Source: JBCAWW01 sp039024315 | GTDB lineage: Bacteria > Bacteroidota > Bacteroidia > J057 | NCBI GenBank assembly: GCA_039024315.1 | Contig: JBCCQN010000010.1 | Coordinates: 1 to 64,000, forward strand | Direction of reading: 5' to 3' | Length of the DNA: 64,000 nt | Shown here: positions 1-8,333 of the stretch, piece after piece | Layout of the letters: every line of letters begins with the position of its first letter | How positions within the stretch are numbered: the first letter of the stretch is position 1 | Notes under the pieces: model-generated | What the model saw: only the letters and a program-made list of their open reading frames with translations | Told to the model about the DNA's origin: nothing | Database searches by the model: none | Program-made: the position numbers and the translations under genes

Positions 1-1764
1 AGGAAACTCGCCAGGTACATTTTCTCTAAGATTCCACTTCAGGATGTCAGCCCAGCTACGATAGGGGGGGAGGGCGATTTTTGGAATCTTATTGCGAGAA
101 AGCGACTCTGTATGCGTTTTGACTCGGATTTCGCGATTTCTTACTTTATAAACAAACTCCTCATCGGAATAGCGTTTTTTCTTTTCGTCCCAATGCTCGA
201 GGATATATTGGTTGGTCTTGTCGAGCTGGAGATTGAGGGTTTCGTAGGTTTCGGCTAAGCGTTCCCTGACAGGGTCCCCCTCCGGCAACATCTTCATGGT
301 CTCCGCCAAGCTTTGCAGCTTAGCCGCTACTGTTGCCTGCTCTTCAGCCCACACATCATAGTCGCGATTGGTCTCAGAGATCTCAGAGAGGTAGCGCGTG
401 CGAGAAGGAGGGATAATGAAGATCTTTTCAGAAGCTTCATCCGAAGCGAGGAAATCTGTTTTGAGATCGGCGCCTGTCTTTTCGGCTACGGTATTCATCA
501 CCGAACGGTAGAGTCGGTTCATGCCCGGATCATTGAACTGAGAGGCAATCGTGCCGAAAACGGGTAGATCATCTGGCTCAGTTGGATTCCAGATACCGTG
601 GTTGCGTTTATATTGTTTACGGACGTCACGAATAGCGTCCTGAGAACCGCGCTTATCAAATTTATTGATCGCAATAAGGTCCGCATAGTCCAGCATATCG
701 ATTTTTTCAAGCTGAGTAGCGGCTCCATATTCTGGTGTCATCACATACAAGGCAACATCAGAATAATCCACAATCTCTGTATCTGACTGGCCAATACCCG
801 ATGTCTCAAGAATGATCAAATCAAACTGAGCGACTTTAAGGATATTGAGCGCTTCTGGAATATGCTTGGAAAGCGCAAGATTAGATTGACGGGTGGCCAA
901 GGAACGCATATAAACATGCGGATGATTGACCGCATTCATGCGAATACGGTCCCCTAATAGGGCTCCACCAGTTTTGCGTTTGGATGGATCGACTGATATG
1001 ATGGCCAAATGCTTGTCAGGAAAATCTAGCAAGAAGCGTCGTACTAATTCATCAACCAGAGAAGACTTACCCGCGCCTCCAGTACCAGTGATCCCCAAAA
1101 TCGGGGGTACGGTGAGGTCATTGATGCGCTTATGCACATCAGTCATGATGGGCTCGACCAATTCTGGCTCGTTTTCTACGGCTGAAATCAATCGTCCAAT
1201 CGCGCGAGGACTGATCTTTTGTTTGACCTGATGAAGGATCGCAGTACCGTTGGTTGAGCTAGTGGGTACATCGCCAAAGGCTTGGCCGATTGCTTCTTGC
1301 CAGCGGTTGATATCTAGCTTGCCAGTAGGAAAGTCAGAAGACTCAAGTAGATGGTTGATCATGCCCTGCAATCCCATTTCTCGGCCGTCGTCTGGCGAAT
1401 AAATGCGCGTAATGCCGTAAGCGTGTAGCTCCTCAATTTCAGAAGGTAAAATGGTTCCTCCTCCGCCACCAAATACTTTGATATGGCCGCAACCTGCCTC
1501 TTGCAGGAGATCATAGATATACTTAAAGTATTCGATATGGCCCCCTTGATAAGAGGTAATGGCAATGCCTTGGGCATCTTCTTGGATGGCCGCAGCGACA
1601 ATTTCTTGGGCCGAACGATTATGACCGAGGTGAATGATCTCAGCACCAGAAGATTGCAGGATCCGACGCATAATATTGATAGCGGCGTCATGGCCATCAA
1701 AAAGCGAGGCTGCAGTTACGATGCGGATTTTATTTTGGGGCTGGTAGGGAGCGATCACTTGCAT
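1..1764 (-). CDS. icmF: Fused isobutyryl-CoA/methylmalonyl-CoA-type mutase IcmF, N-terminal 588 residues (runs off window)
   Basis: Adenosylcobalamin-dependent acyl-CoA mutase with a built-in G-protein chaperone. Reading back from the ATG at 1764, the frame stays open to the window edge. Residues 15-130 are a B12-binding domain with the cobalamin histidine in DGHDAA (H25). A MeaI-type GTPase follows, with P-loop GTGGAGKS at about 227-234 and an NKFD specificity motif near 360. The last visible residues (PYRSWADILKW and following) are the start of the mutase domain. This order, B12 domain then GTPase then mutase, is diagnostic of IcmF rather than separate MutA/MutB. The family is roughly 1,100 residues, so about half is visible. 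A strong inverted repeat lies 10 bp upstream of the start. The substrate cannot be read from this half. Confidence 0.93.
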   Translation of the reverse strand, partial: MQVIAPYQPQNKIRIVTAASLFDGHDAAINIMRRILQSSGAEIIHLGHNRSAQEIVAAAIQEDAQGIAITSYQGGHIEYFKYIYDLLQEAGCGHIKVFGGGGGTILPSEIEELHAYGITRIYSPDDGREMGLQGMINHLLESSDFPTGKLDINRWQEAIGQAFGDVPTSSTNGTAILHQVKQKISPRAIGRLISAVENEPELVEPIMTDVHKRINDLTVPPILGITGTGGAGKSSLVDELVRRFLLDFPDKHLAIISVDPSKRKTGGALLGDRIRMNAVNHPHVYMRSLATRQSNLALSKHIPEALNILKVAQFDLIILETSGIGQSDTEIVDYSDVALYVMTPEYGAATQLEKIDMLDYADLIAINKFDKRGSQDAIRDVRKQYKRNHGIWNPTEPDDLPVFGTIASQFNDPGMNRLYRSVMNTVAEKTGADLKTDFLASDEASEKIFIIPPSRTRYLSEISETNRDYDVWAEEQATVAAKLQSLAETMKMLPEGDPVRERLAETYETLNLQLDKTNQYILEHWDEKKKRYSDEEFVYKVRNREIRVKTHTESLSRNKIPKIALPPYRSWADILKWNLRENVPGEFP

Positions 1765-1773
1765 ATAGAAAAA

Positions 1774-1809
1774 TTTGCATACCGAACTAACGCTTGTTCG
1801 GCATGCAAA
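1774..1809. promoter_or_regulatory. Inverted-repeat operator candidate upstream of icmF
   Basis: Two 14-nt arms, TTTGCATACCGAAC (1774-1787) and GTTCGGCATGCAAA (1796-1809), are complementary at 13 of 14 positions plus one G-T, around an 8-nt centre. The element ends 10 bp before the icmF ATG on the minus strand. The inner part (CCGAAC-N8-GTTCGG) looks like a binding site for a dimeric, possibly TetR-type, repressor, which is plausible for acyl-CoA metabolism. It could instead be an RNA hairpin in the 5' leader. The regulator is not in the window. Confidence 0.5.
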
Positions 1810-1893
1810 TATACGAAAAATGATCCAATGGAGTTGAGGGGAGAGCTTGCCAAATCTTACGACAAAGGCGGGGGTAAAGCTGCTGCCTCGACT

Positions 1894-1958
1894 AAGCGTT
1901 CCCCGCTAGGGTCAGTAAAAAAGCGGCTCCTCTTGATTAGCTGCTGCGCAGAACGCTT
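1894..1958. repeat. Inverted pair of REP-like hairpin elements
   Basis: A plus-strand copy (1894-1911, AAGCGTT then CCCC-GCT-AGGG, one stem mismatch) faces a minus-strand copy (1941-1958, CTGC-TGC-GCAG then AACGCTT). The pair lies in the 204-bp spacer between the start of icmF and the end of the next minus-strand gene. The same 18-mer as the second copy, in one orientation or the other, recurs elsewhere in the window. Confidence 0.7.
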
Positions 1959-1968
1959 GTCTCTTGGA

Positions 1969-3489
1969 CTAGGTACTGACTTTGCTGTGCGTGAGGGTTT
2001 CTTGAAATAGCGTAAAATAGGGCTGTTGCATGGCCTTGGCTTCTACCCAGATCTCAAAGCGAATGATTTCAGCATTGACCGCATCCCAAGGCAATTGGTG
2101 AGTAAGGACATGCAAGGCCTCCTGCATCTCAGGATCAGGGCGAGAAAAATCAAAGGCATTACGCTCTAAGTGATAGAGATAGCGGAAGATCGGCAAAGGT
2201 CGCCCTTCGACTTTATACTTTTGAATGTGCTTGCGCAGGGCTTCAATTCTGGCGGCTGCGAGGTCCAATTGTTGACGTTCGATCAGGAGGATGATCTCAT
2301 GAATACGCAGATCAATATTCCAACCTGTCTTATCTGTAAATAGCTCATCTACATTGCCCAATAGATCTAAGGCGCGGCGAAAGTCTTGCTCAAAGAAAGC
2401 TAGACAAGAGCGGAAATAATGGATCCAGTCTAAAGCAAGGAGTACCGGTCTCAAATGCCGTTTGGCGGGGGTTTCGATAAAGTAGGCGAGTGATTCGATG
2501 CAACTTTCTGCTTCGGTAAATTTACCCAAATAGCAGCAAGCAAAGAGTTTGCAAATAGCGGCTTGGAGATAGTTGTATTTACGGGCTGGGAAGAGCTTGA
2601 GCGCTTCTTCTGCGGCGGTTAGGCCCTCCGCAAAATTTTCCTGATACAATTCAATTGACGAAAGCCTTAGATAAGGTATGCCCAAGCGGTTGCGAGATTT
2701 GAGCCCTTTGTTGGTTTCAATGTGATTGATGAGTTCCTGGTAGATGCTCTTACTAGTCTCATAGTCTTCCTTACCGTTGGCGAGTTGCAACTTGAGATTG
2801 ATGAAAAAATATCTTGCGCGCGGAGAATCGCTTTCGCTTAGTTTTTCTTCTAATAAGGCTGTTTTTTCCTCCAAATACTGTATTCGCGTCTCATCAAAAA
2901 CAGGATGCTGATCTGTCATCAGACGGAAGGTTTTGTCTATTCCTCCCGCTAGGAGATCATTTTCGTATTGAGCGAGGGCGTTTTGGAGTTGGGGATGAAT
3001 ATATTGATCTAGTTCTTCTTGGTCTGTCGCTACTCCTCTCAAACTAGCTAAGGCCAACATTTTATATTCAGGCATAGCAAATTTTTCTGCCTTTTGCACG
3101 CAGCGTTGTAGAAGTTCTACGGCTAATTTTTCGAGACCACGTCTTCTTAAAAACAAAGCATACATATAGTCTTTAAGGATCGCGATAGACTCATAAGCGG
3201 GTGGATCTCCTTTGAAGGTTGGATTGTTGTGGAAGTTGATGCTGAGGCTGAGTGTTTCCATCATTTTCTCCAAAAGGCGTTTTCTCATCATCAAAAAGGC
3301 CTTGGATTGGGGATCACCATAGAGTTTGTGCGAAAATTGGGCTTGGTCCCATTGGGGATGCTTTTCAAGCAGCTCGATCAATTCTAGCGACTTATTGCTG
3401 CCTTTGTTGTGAAAGGCAGTCAGATAATTCTTGAGGTATCGAATTTCCGTCTTAGAGAGGGAAGCAAATATTTTTTTTACTCTATCCAC
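1969..3489 (-). CDS. Helical-repeat (TPR-like) protein of unknown function
   Basis: A 506-residue, almost entirely helical cytoplasmic protein with no signal peptide or membrane segment. Degenerate 34-residue-like helix pairs are visible from about residue 100 onward (for example around EGLTAAEEALKLFP and EAESCIESLAYFIE), suggesting a TPR-like superhelix. The N-terminus (about residues 1-90) has a basic, R/K-rich helical module containing HKLYGD and MRKRLLEKMMETL. A protein with the same layout is encoded at 16867-18318. I recognise no enzymatic motif. Proteins of this style are common in Saprospiraceae, but the function is unknown to me; a scaffolding role would be inference only. Confidence 0.8.
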   Translation of the reverse strand: MDRVKKIFASLSKTEIRYLKNYLTAFHNKGSNKSLELIELLEKHPQWDQAQFSHKLYGDPQSKAFLMMRKRLLEKMMETLSLSINFHNNPTFKGDPPAYESIAILKDYMYALFLRRRGLEKLAVELLQRCVQKAEKFAMPEYKMLALASLRGVATDQEELDQYIHPQLQNALAQYENDLLAGGIDKTFRLMTDQHPVFDETRIQYLEEKTALLEEKLSESDSPRARYFFINLKLQLANGKEDYETSKSIYQELINHIETNKGLKSRNRLGIPYLRLSSIELYQENFAEGLTAAEEALKLFPARKYNYLQAAICKLFACCYLGKFTEAESCIESLAYFIETPAKRHLRPVLLALDWIHYFRSCLAFFEQDFRRALDLLGNVDELFTDKTGWNIDLRIHEIILLIERQQLDLAAARIEALRKHIQKYKVEGRPLPIFRYLYHLERNAFDFSRPDPEMQEALHVLTHQLPWDAVNAEIIRFEIWVEAKAMQQPYFTLFQETLTHSKVST

Positions 3490-4014
3490 GCTATTTTCTT
3501 GATAATCAAGATACTGTCATATTAGCATTATTTACCACAAGGGGCAACGCCAAGCAAGTAGGCGGTGCGCTATAATTGGAGTAATTGCCTGTAAAACAGT
3601 GAGTTGTGATTTTTGTGTTTAAGTATATGGTATGAAGTGCAGAAGGAAAATAGCGGTTTAACCTGTCTCCTAACGTTACTTTTGTCAGATTATTTCCACA
3701 GGGAGGAAATTAAAGAAATTCTAATTTGAGCCTACGCTAGGGCTGGCGATTAGGGAGATTGAAAAGGTATTTAGGCTAAATAAATAGGTGTGTTTCAGCG
3801 CAGGAGCGCATAGGAGACAAAGAAAAAAGTAATTAAAACAAACATTTTTTACATCTGTTATTTACCATTTGGGACTTAAGGTTTCTGCTTTGCAGAACGT
3901 TCGTGTGTGTTAAGTGTTTGTAATACAGGGGATTATGTTTTCTCTTTTTTGTGTAGCAGGGCAATTATTTAGAAACAAATCACTTTTTGATAAAATTCTA
4001 ACGTTACTTTTTTG
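3490..4014. other. Gene-free spacer with two copies of a 14-bp sequence and a REP-like element
   Basis: No convincing coding sequence. CTAACGTTACTTTT occurs at 3670-3683 and again at 3998-4011. The first copy continues into TACTTTTG (3677-3684), which fits the Bacteroidota -7 consensus TAnnTTTG, but no convincing -33 element sits at the usual distance. A REP-like hairpin lies at 3884-3902 (CTGC-TTT-GCAG followed by AACGTT). A 60-codon open frame at 3914-4096 has no family resemblance and runs into the structured RNA candidate, so it is not called as a gene. Confidence 0.5.
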
Positions 4015-4142
4015 CAAAAACGTCCATGAATTGCTGCGTGAACGTGCTCATATTACAGATGTGTTAGGGAAAAGCACGTTTAGCTGCCGCTTATAGCGGA
4101 AAAGAAGACCTGGTGTAAGTAATTATACCAGGTTCTTTTTTT
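4015..4142 (+). ncRNA. Candidate structured small RNA or leader, three hairpins ending in a terminator
   Basis: Three stems follow one another: AACGTGCT/AGCACGTT (4041-4048 with 4073-4080, 8 bp), CCGC/GCGG (4087-4090 with 4096-4099), and an 11-bp terminator stem (4108-4133) with a T-rich tail. No credible protein lies upstream on this strand, so the terminator ends either a stand-alone RNA or a leader of pepF, whose ATG is about 70 nt further on. The 5' end is a guess. I do not recognise the RNA family. Confidence 0.4.
4108..4142 (+). terminator. Intrinsic terminator
   Basis: The 11-bp stem ACCTGGTGTAA / TTATACCAGGT (one G-U pair) has a 4-nt loop and is followed by a TTCTTTTTTT tract. The opposite strand also has T-rich sequence after the stem, so weak bidirectional action is possible. 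Confidence 0.75.
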
Positions 4143-4210
4143 GTTATCTACCGGCAAAGTTCCAAACCCTCCCAAGGTTTCTTAAATTTGAAGTTCAAAG
4201 TGTAAATTTT

Positions 4211-5935
4211 ATGAAGGAGTTACTGGAAATCGGCGACCATAAAGCCAAGCGTACATTCGTCCCTTATGATTTTGAAATCAAGAGTTGGGAAGACCTAAAG
4301 CCACATTATGAATTTTTAATTGCGCAAGAACCAGACTCTGTAGCAAGCTTAGAAGCCTTTCTCAGACAAATCAATGAACTAGATTCGGTCGTTGCGGAAG
4401 ATTTTGCGTGGAGACATATCAAGATGACCTGCGATACGCAGGATGAAAGCCTACGCCAAAGCTATCAAGTCTTTGTGCAGGAAATTATGCCACATCTATC
4501 GGTATATGAGGACAAACTCAATCGAAAGATCGTCGCAAATCCGCATTTTAATGGATTAGACCCTCAAAAGTATCGCACTTACACCCGTCAGCTTGAAAGA
4601 GAAATCAATCTTTTTCGCAAAGAAAATGTAGAGCTTAAAGCCAAAGACCAGAGCGTCTCGCAACAATATGGTGCTATCTCAGGCAAGATGACCATAGAGC
4701 ATGAAGGCCAAGAGATCACGTTACAGCAGGCTGGCAAGTATATGGAATCTCGGGATCGAGCGCTCCGCCAAGAGATTTGGGAAAAAACGGCTAAGCGTCG
4801 TTTAGATGATGCCGAAGCTATTCAAAATATATTTGATCAGCTGGTCAAGCTACGCCACCAAATGGCTCAAAATGCTGGCTATAACAGCTTCACTAGCTTC
4901 AAATTTGACCAAATGGGCCGCTTTGATTACCAACTGAGTGATACTTACGCCTTCCATGAAGCGGTAGAAAAGGTGGTAAAGCCCGTTTACGAGCAAATGA
5001 TGGAGGAGCGTCGCGAGAAGCTAGGGCTTGAAGTATTGCGACCTTGGGATCAAAGTGTAGATATCTTTGGGGATGAACCACTCAAGCCTTTTGATGAGGC
5101 GAATGAGCTACTTACCAAAGCGATCAGCGTACTCAGTGGCTTGAAACCTGAGCTCGGCGAGATGATCGGCCTTATGAACCATATGGGGTATCTCGATTTG
5201 GATAGTCGGGTAGGTAAAGCGCCTGGGGGATATAATTATCCGTTGATGGAAGTGGGGGTACCCTTCATTTTTATGAATGCCGCTGGCTCTCAGACCGACG
5301 TAATCACGATGCTCCATGAAAGTGGGCATGCCGTACATTCTTTTTTGACGCGCGATATCTCCCTCAATGCCTTGAAGCGTACCCCTTCGGAGGTTGCTGA
5401 ATTAGCGGCTATGAGCATGGAGTTACTGAGTTTAGACGGCTATGCCAAGTTTTATGGAGATGAAGAAGAATTAGCGCGCGCTAAGAAAAATCAACTGCAA
5501 CGCTGTATAGTAGTCTTTCCATGGATTGCAACAGTAGATGCCTTCCAGCAATGGATATATGACAATCCTAATCATACTGCTGCTGAACGGAACGCCGCTT
5601 GGAGCGATTTGTATCGCCGCTTCCATGGAGATGTGGTGGATTGGACAGGCTATGAAGAGATGATGGATACTATGTGGCTCAAGCAAGGTCATATCTTTGA
5701 TGTGCCGTTTTATTATATCGAGTATGCGATTGCGCAGCTAGGTGCCCTGGCAGTTTGGAAAAACTATAAAGAGAATCCTCAACAAGGCTTGCAGCAATAT
5801 CTAGACGCACTCACTTTGGGCTATACGCATACGATTCCAGAAATCTATCAAACCGCTGGCATCCGCTTTGACTTTTCGGCTGACTATGTCAAACAAAGTG
5901 TTGACTTCTGCTTGGAAGCTTATCAAGAACTGTAA
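4211..5935 (+). CDS. pepF: M3 family oligoendopeptidase F
   Basis: Cytoplasmic zinc metallopeptidase that degrades oligopeptides. At 574 residues it matches the family (about 560-600), and it has no signal peptide. The gluzincin zinc site HESGH lies near residue 369 in MLHESGHAVHSF, followed by the third-ligand helix region TPSEVAELAAMSMELLS. A long helical N-terminal half precedes the catalytic part, as in M3B peptidases. The gene is monocistronic: a terminator lies upstream and a minus-strand gene converges about 30 bp downstream. Its start is not preceded by a strong Shine-Dalgarno sequence, which is common in this phylum. Confidence 0.93.
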   Translation: MKELLEIGDHKAKRTFVPYDFEIKSWEDLKPHYEFLIAQEPDSVASLEAFLRQINELDSVVAEDFAWRHIKMTCDTQDESLRQSYQVFVQEIMPHLSVYEDKLNRKIVANPHFNGLDPQKYRTYTRQLEREINLFRKENVELKAKDQSVSQQYGAISGKMTIEHEGQEITLQQAGKYMESRDRALRQEIWEKTAKRRLDDAEAIQNIFDQLVKLRHQMAQNAGYNSFTSFKFDQMGRFDYQLSDTYAFHEAVEKVVKPVYEQMMEERREKLGLEVLRPWDQSVDIFGDEPLKPFDEANELLTKAISVLSGLKPELGEMIGLMNHMGYLDLDSRVGKAPGGYNYPLMEVGVPFIFMNAAGSQTDVITMLHESGHAVHSFLTRDISLNALKRTPSEVAELAAMSMELLSLDGYAKFYGDEEELARAKKNQLQRCIVVFPWIATVDAFQQWIYDNPNHTAAERNAAWSDLYRRFHGDVVDWTGYEEMMDTMWLKQGHIFDVPFYYIEYAIAQLGALAVWKNYKENPQQGLQQYLDALTLGYTHTIPEIYQTAGIRFDFSADYVKQSVDFCLEAYQEL

Positions 5936-5964
5936 TAAAATTGTTCAGGGCTTGATTTGTTGAA

Positions 5965-7188
5965 TTATTGGATGCGTTCTGCGAAGAAGGCATAACGATT
6001 TCCTTGCCATAAACTAAGGAGTAGAAACTCCTTTCCTCCTTCTGATAACTGTAGTTGCTTACGAGCTTGGGCTACCGTTTCGGGGAAATTCCTTTTGCTA
6101 ATATTAAGCTGCTTAATTTTGTTAGCTTTGAGCCACTTTTTGATGGCTTTGGGCTTATAAGGCATCATTTCAATGACCTTAAACTGGCGACCAGGAAAGG
6201 CGGAAGCAAGCGGCTGATTGCTGTAAATATACCCATCTCGGTGAGGGAGAGAAAGCCCATTTTGCTTTAAGCTTGCTAGCAATTGCTTGGTAGATCTGCT
6301 TTTGTAAAAAGCTACATCTGGCTCTGATAGGAATGCGGGGGGAGATGAGCGTTCGGCGCAGCCGTCATCCTCAACCAATGGATACGAAAATTGATACTCT
6401 ACTAGTATTCCCTGCCTAAGCATCTTTAAGCGCAAAAGTGCCTCAGAAGGCTCCTCTGGTCGTGTTGGAGACAATTTGTCAAGCCAAATAAGTACTTCTT
6501 TGCATTCGTTGTCCTTGGAGACAACAACCAGTTCTTTCAGAGTAGGGAAAAGACGATGAGCCTCGGTTAGGTCGAGTAGGGGAGAAGCTTTGATCAATAA
6601 TTGATGCCCATGCTGCCGGACCAGCGGCATGAGTTGGGTGATGTTGGGTGCACCTTCGGTCAACGCATTGATGCGTCTGTTTTGATGATCGCGTCGAGAA
6701 GGATCGACATAGATCAGATCAAATTTTGGCCCATCATAAGATTGTAAAAAACTTTCCGCATCCTGATTTATTACCTCAACTTTCGGGTTTTTTAGCAGTT
6801 GTAGGTTATATCTCTGGATTGCAGAGAGTGTCTTTTGGGGTTCGAGGGAAATGAGGTGGGTAAATCCTTGACTAAGGAAATGACTGTCCACCCCTAGGCC
6901 TCCGCTAAGGTCTAGCGCAATTTTGCCAGTATGAGACTTAAGCTTGGCGGTAGCTTCACTGCTGCATTGTTCGAGGGCTAAGGGAGGTAAGATTGCAGAT
7001 ACTTTGTACCAAGATGGGAGTTTGAGACGGGCTTTTTGCAGAGATTTTAACTGAGTCGAAACTAAAGCGAGCGGAAACTCGTTGTTATTATGGGTTAACG
7101 CAAAACGAATCGGATCAGTCTCTTTGTTCGCTTCAATCAATGCGCGAATCTTATCATGTGTTAGAATTTCCCAATCTTCTAGAGCCAT
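5965..7188 (-). CDS. Class I SAM-dependent methyltransferase with THUMP-like C-terminal domain
   Basis: A 407-residue protein. The Rossmann methyltransferase core begins near residue 90 with the SAM loop ALDLSGGLGVDS and an acidic residue in the next strand (ISLEPQ). The catalytic-type motif YVDPSRRD lies near residue 160. The C-terminal part (about 330-400) resembles the THUMP-like domain attached to this family in Bacteroidota, which suggests an RNA substrate, though the target is not established. Two REP-like elements lie in its coding sequence: 6347-6364, encoding CAERSS, and a degenerate one at 5972-5989, which forms the last residues (FAERIQ). It converges with pepF. Confidence 0.85.
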   Translation of the reverse strand: MALEDWEILTHDKIRALIEANKETDPIRFALTHNNNEFPLALVSTQLKSLQKARLKLPSWYKVSAILPPLALEQCSSEATAKLKSHTGKIALDLSGGLGVDSHFLSQGFTHLISLEPQKTLSAIQRYNLQLLKNPKVEVINQDAESFLQSYDGPKFDLIYVDPSRRDHQNRRINALTEGAPNITQLMPLVRQHGHQLLIKASPLLDLTEAHRLFPTLKELVVVSKDNECKEVLIWLDKLSPTRPEEPSEALLRLKMLRQGILVEYQFSYPLVEDDGCAERSSPPAFLSEPDVAFYKSRSTKQLLASLKQNGLSLPHRDGYIYSNQPLASAFPGRQFKVIEMMPYKPKAIKKWLKANKIKQLNISKRNFPETVAQARKQLQLSEGGKEFLLLSLWQGNRYAFFAERIQ

Positions 7189-7263
7189 CTCTATGCGATA
7201 AATTTTACCTTTACGTACAAATGCGTAATTTGACTGATCACAAGCATTATTAATCTAGTCCTT

Positions 7264-7389
7264 ATGAAGCGTTATAAGCAAATCTTCGTCGCCTTCCTAC
7301 TGATGTTCACATTAGCTACAGTTATGAGTACTACTGGTTGCTACGCAGGTAAAACCTGTCAAGCTACAAAGGTAGGCAACCATAAGTGA
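7264..7389 (+). CDS. Small lipoprotein-like peptide upstream of ytxJ
   Basis: A 41-codon frame starting MKRYKQIFVAFLLMF. It has a basic N-terminus, a hydrophobic stretch of about 12 residues, and a lipobox-like STTGC (Cys26). The short tail contains a second cysteine and ends GNHK. It stops 13 bp before ytxJ on the same strand, so the two are probably co-transcribed. The signal-peptide architecture supports a real gene. The lipobox is imperfect (no Leu at -3), so plain cleavage rather than lipidation is possible. I recognise no family. Confidence 0.5.
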   Translation: MKRYKQIFVAFLLMFTLATVMSTTGCYAGKTCQATKVGNHK

Positions 7390-7402
7390 TAATGTAATTT
7401 TT

Positions 7403-7753
7403 ATGCAACATTGGAATCAGCTGGAGAAAAGCTCTCAGCTAAGAAAACTTGCCAAAGCTTCTTTTGAGCGGCCGCAATTAATCTTCAAGCATAGTATTAG
7501 ATGTGGCATTTCTGCCCAGTCTTGGCACCGAATATTAGGTGAGACAGAAGGCTTAAATGCAGTAGCAGACCTACATTATCTTGATTTGATTAATTACCGT
7601 ACTATTTCTAACGCCGTCGCCGCAGATTTTGGGGTGCCTCACCAATCTCCTCAAGCGATCTTGTTGCGTGATGGCAAGCCAGTATATCAGGCCAGTCACT
7701 TCTCTATCAATGCCGACGCGATTCTGGCTGCTGCGGAGAAGGTGATTCAATAG
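7403..7753 (+). CDS. ytxJ: Bacillithiol-system redox-active protein YtxJ
   Basis: A monothiol thioredoxin-fold protein of 116 residues, the usual length for YtxJ. The active-site region reads FKHSIRCGISAQ with a single cysteine (C34), matching the KHSxxCxIS signature. A cis-Pro-type loop (HQSPQAILLRDGK) and the final YQASHFSI segment also fit. The family is linked to bacillithiol, acting as a putative bacilliredoxin, so this organism probably makes bacillithiol (inference; no bsh genes are in the window). It follows the small lipoprotein-like gene by 13 bp and ends at a long bidirectional terminator. Confidence 0.9.
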   Translation: MQHWNQLEKSSQLRKLAKASFERPQLIFKHSIRCGISAQSWHRILGETEGLNAVADLHYLDLINYRTISNAVAADFGVPHQSPQAILLRDGKPVYQASHFSINADAILAAAEKVIQ

Positions 7754-7767
7754 AAGCTCAACGTATA

Positions 7768-7813
7768 AAAACGACTTAGGCGATCAAGTAATCTTGATCG
7801 CCTAAGTCGTTTT
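7768..7813. terminator. Bidirectional intrinsic terminator
   Basis: A perfect 21-bp stem (7768-7788 with 7793-7813), 4-nt loop, with an A-run on the left and a T-run on the right. It sits between ytxJ (plus) and the convergent gene ending at 7839, and serves both. Confidence 0.92.
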
Positions 7814-7838
7814 CGGTCTTTAGGTTGGTTGCAAAAGT

Positions 7839-8264
7839 TTATTGACGTACGGCAGTGTAGCTTACTTTGGTCCATCCTGGAACGATCCCACTGTTGCCAT
7901 CGCCATAACGAGCGTATACATATTCACCAGTGATGGTGTTGCCTTTGATTGTACCTTGAATCATGTAAACTGATTTGCTACCGCTTGGCAATACAGCGAG
8001 AAATTTGTTATTACCCACGCGCCCACTCATGCGGTGAGTAGACCATTTACCACCATAGTTTTGCAGGGTTACGGTGATTTCATCTCCATTTTGTGTGACG
8101 GTAAAGGTGGTTGAGCCAGAAAAGGAAGCGCGAGCTGGGGTACGGTCTGTGTAAACTTGGGTACCAGACTTGAAGTTCATTTTGTAAGTACCAGCGATGT
8201 TCTGAGCTTGAGTAAAGCCAACCATTGCCAACATAATGAAGGCGAGTGCAATAATTTTTTTCAT
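7839..8264 (-). CDS. Small secreted protein, function unknown
   Basis: A 141-residue protein with a clear signal peptide (MKKIIALAFIMLAMVGFTQA, cleavage after AQA). The mature part is beta-rich, with repeated short strands such as GTYKMNFKSG, TFTVTQNGDEITVTLQN and GTIKGNTITGEYVY. This fits a lipocalin-like or small beta-barrel/sandwich fold. There is no cysteine, membrane segment or sorting domain. The ATG is well placed for the signal peptide. It lies 69 bp after osmC on the same strand and is ended by the shared terminator at 7768-7813. The beta fold is inferred from the strand pattern only. Confidence 0.75.
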   Translation of the reverse strand: MKKIIALAFIMLAMVGFTQAQNIAGTYKMNFKSGTQVYTDRTPARASFSGSTTFTVTQNGDEITVTLQNYGGKWSTHRMSGRVGNNKFLAVLPSGSKSVYMIQGTIKGNTITGEYVYARYGDGNSGIVPGWTKVSYTAVRQ

Positions 8265-8333
8265 TTTTCTATTATTAGGTGTTCGAGTTATATGCTTACA
8301 ACTCTTGGTAACCTAGCCTAGAAAAAATGTAAC

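Noticed and set aside
3677..3684. TACTTTTG as a Bacteroidota -7 promoter element
   Set aside because: Matches TAnnTTTG but the -33 region is weak and no gene start lies at a sensible distance; kept only as a note in the spacer entry.
3914..4096. A 60-codon open frame in the spacer before pepF
   Set aside because: No family resemblance, no ribosome-binding site, and it runs through the hairpins of the structured RNA candidate.
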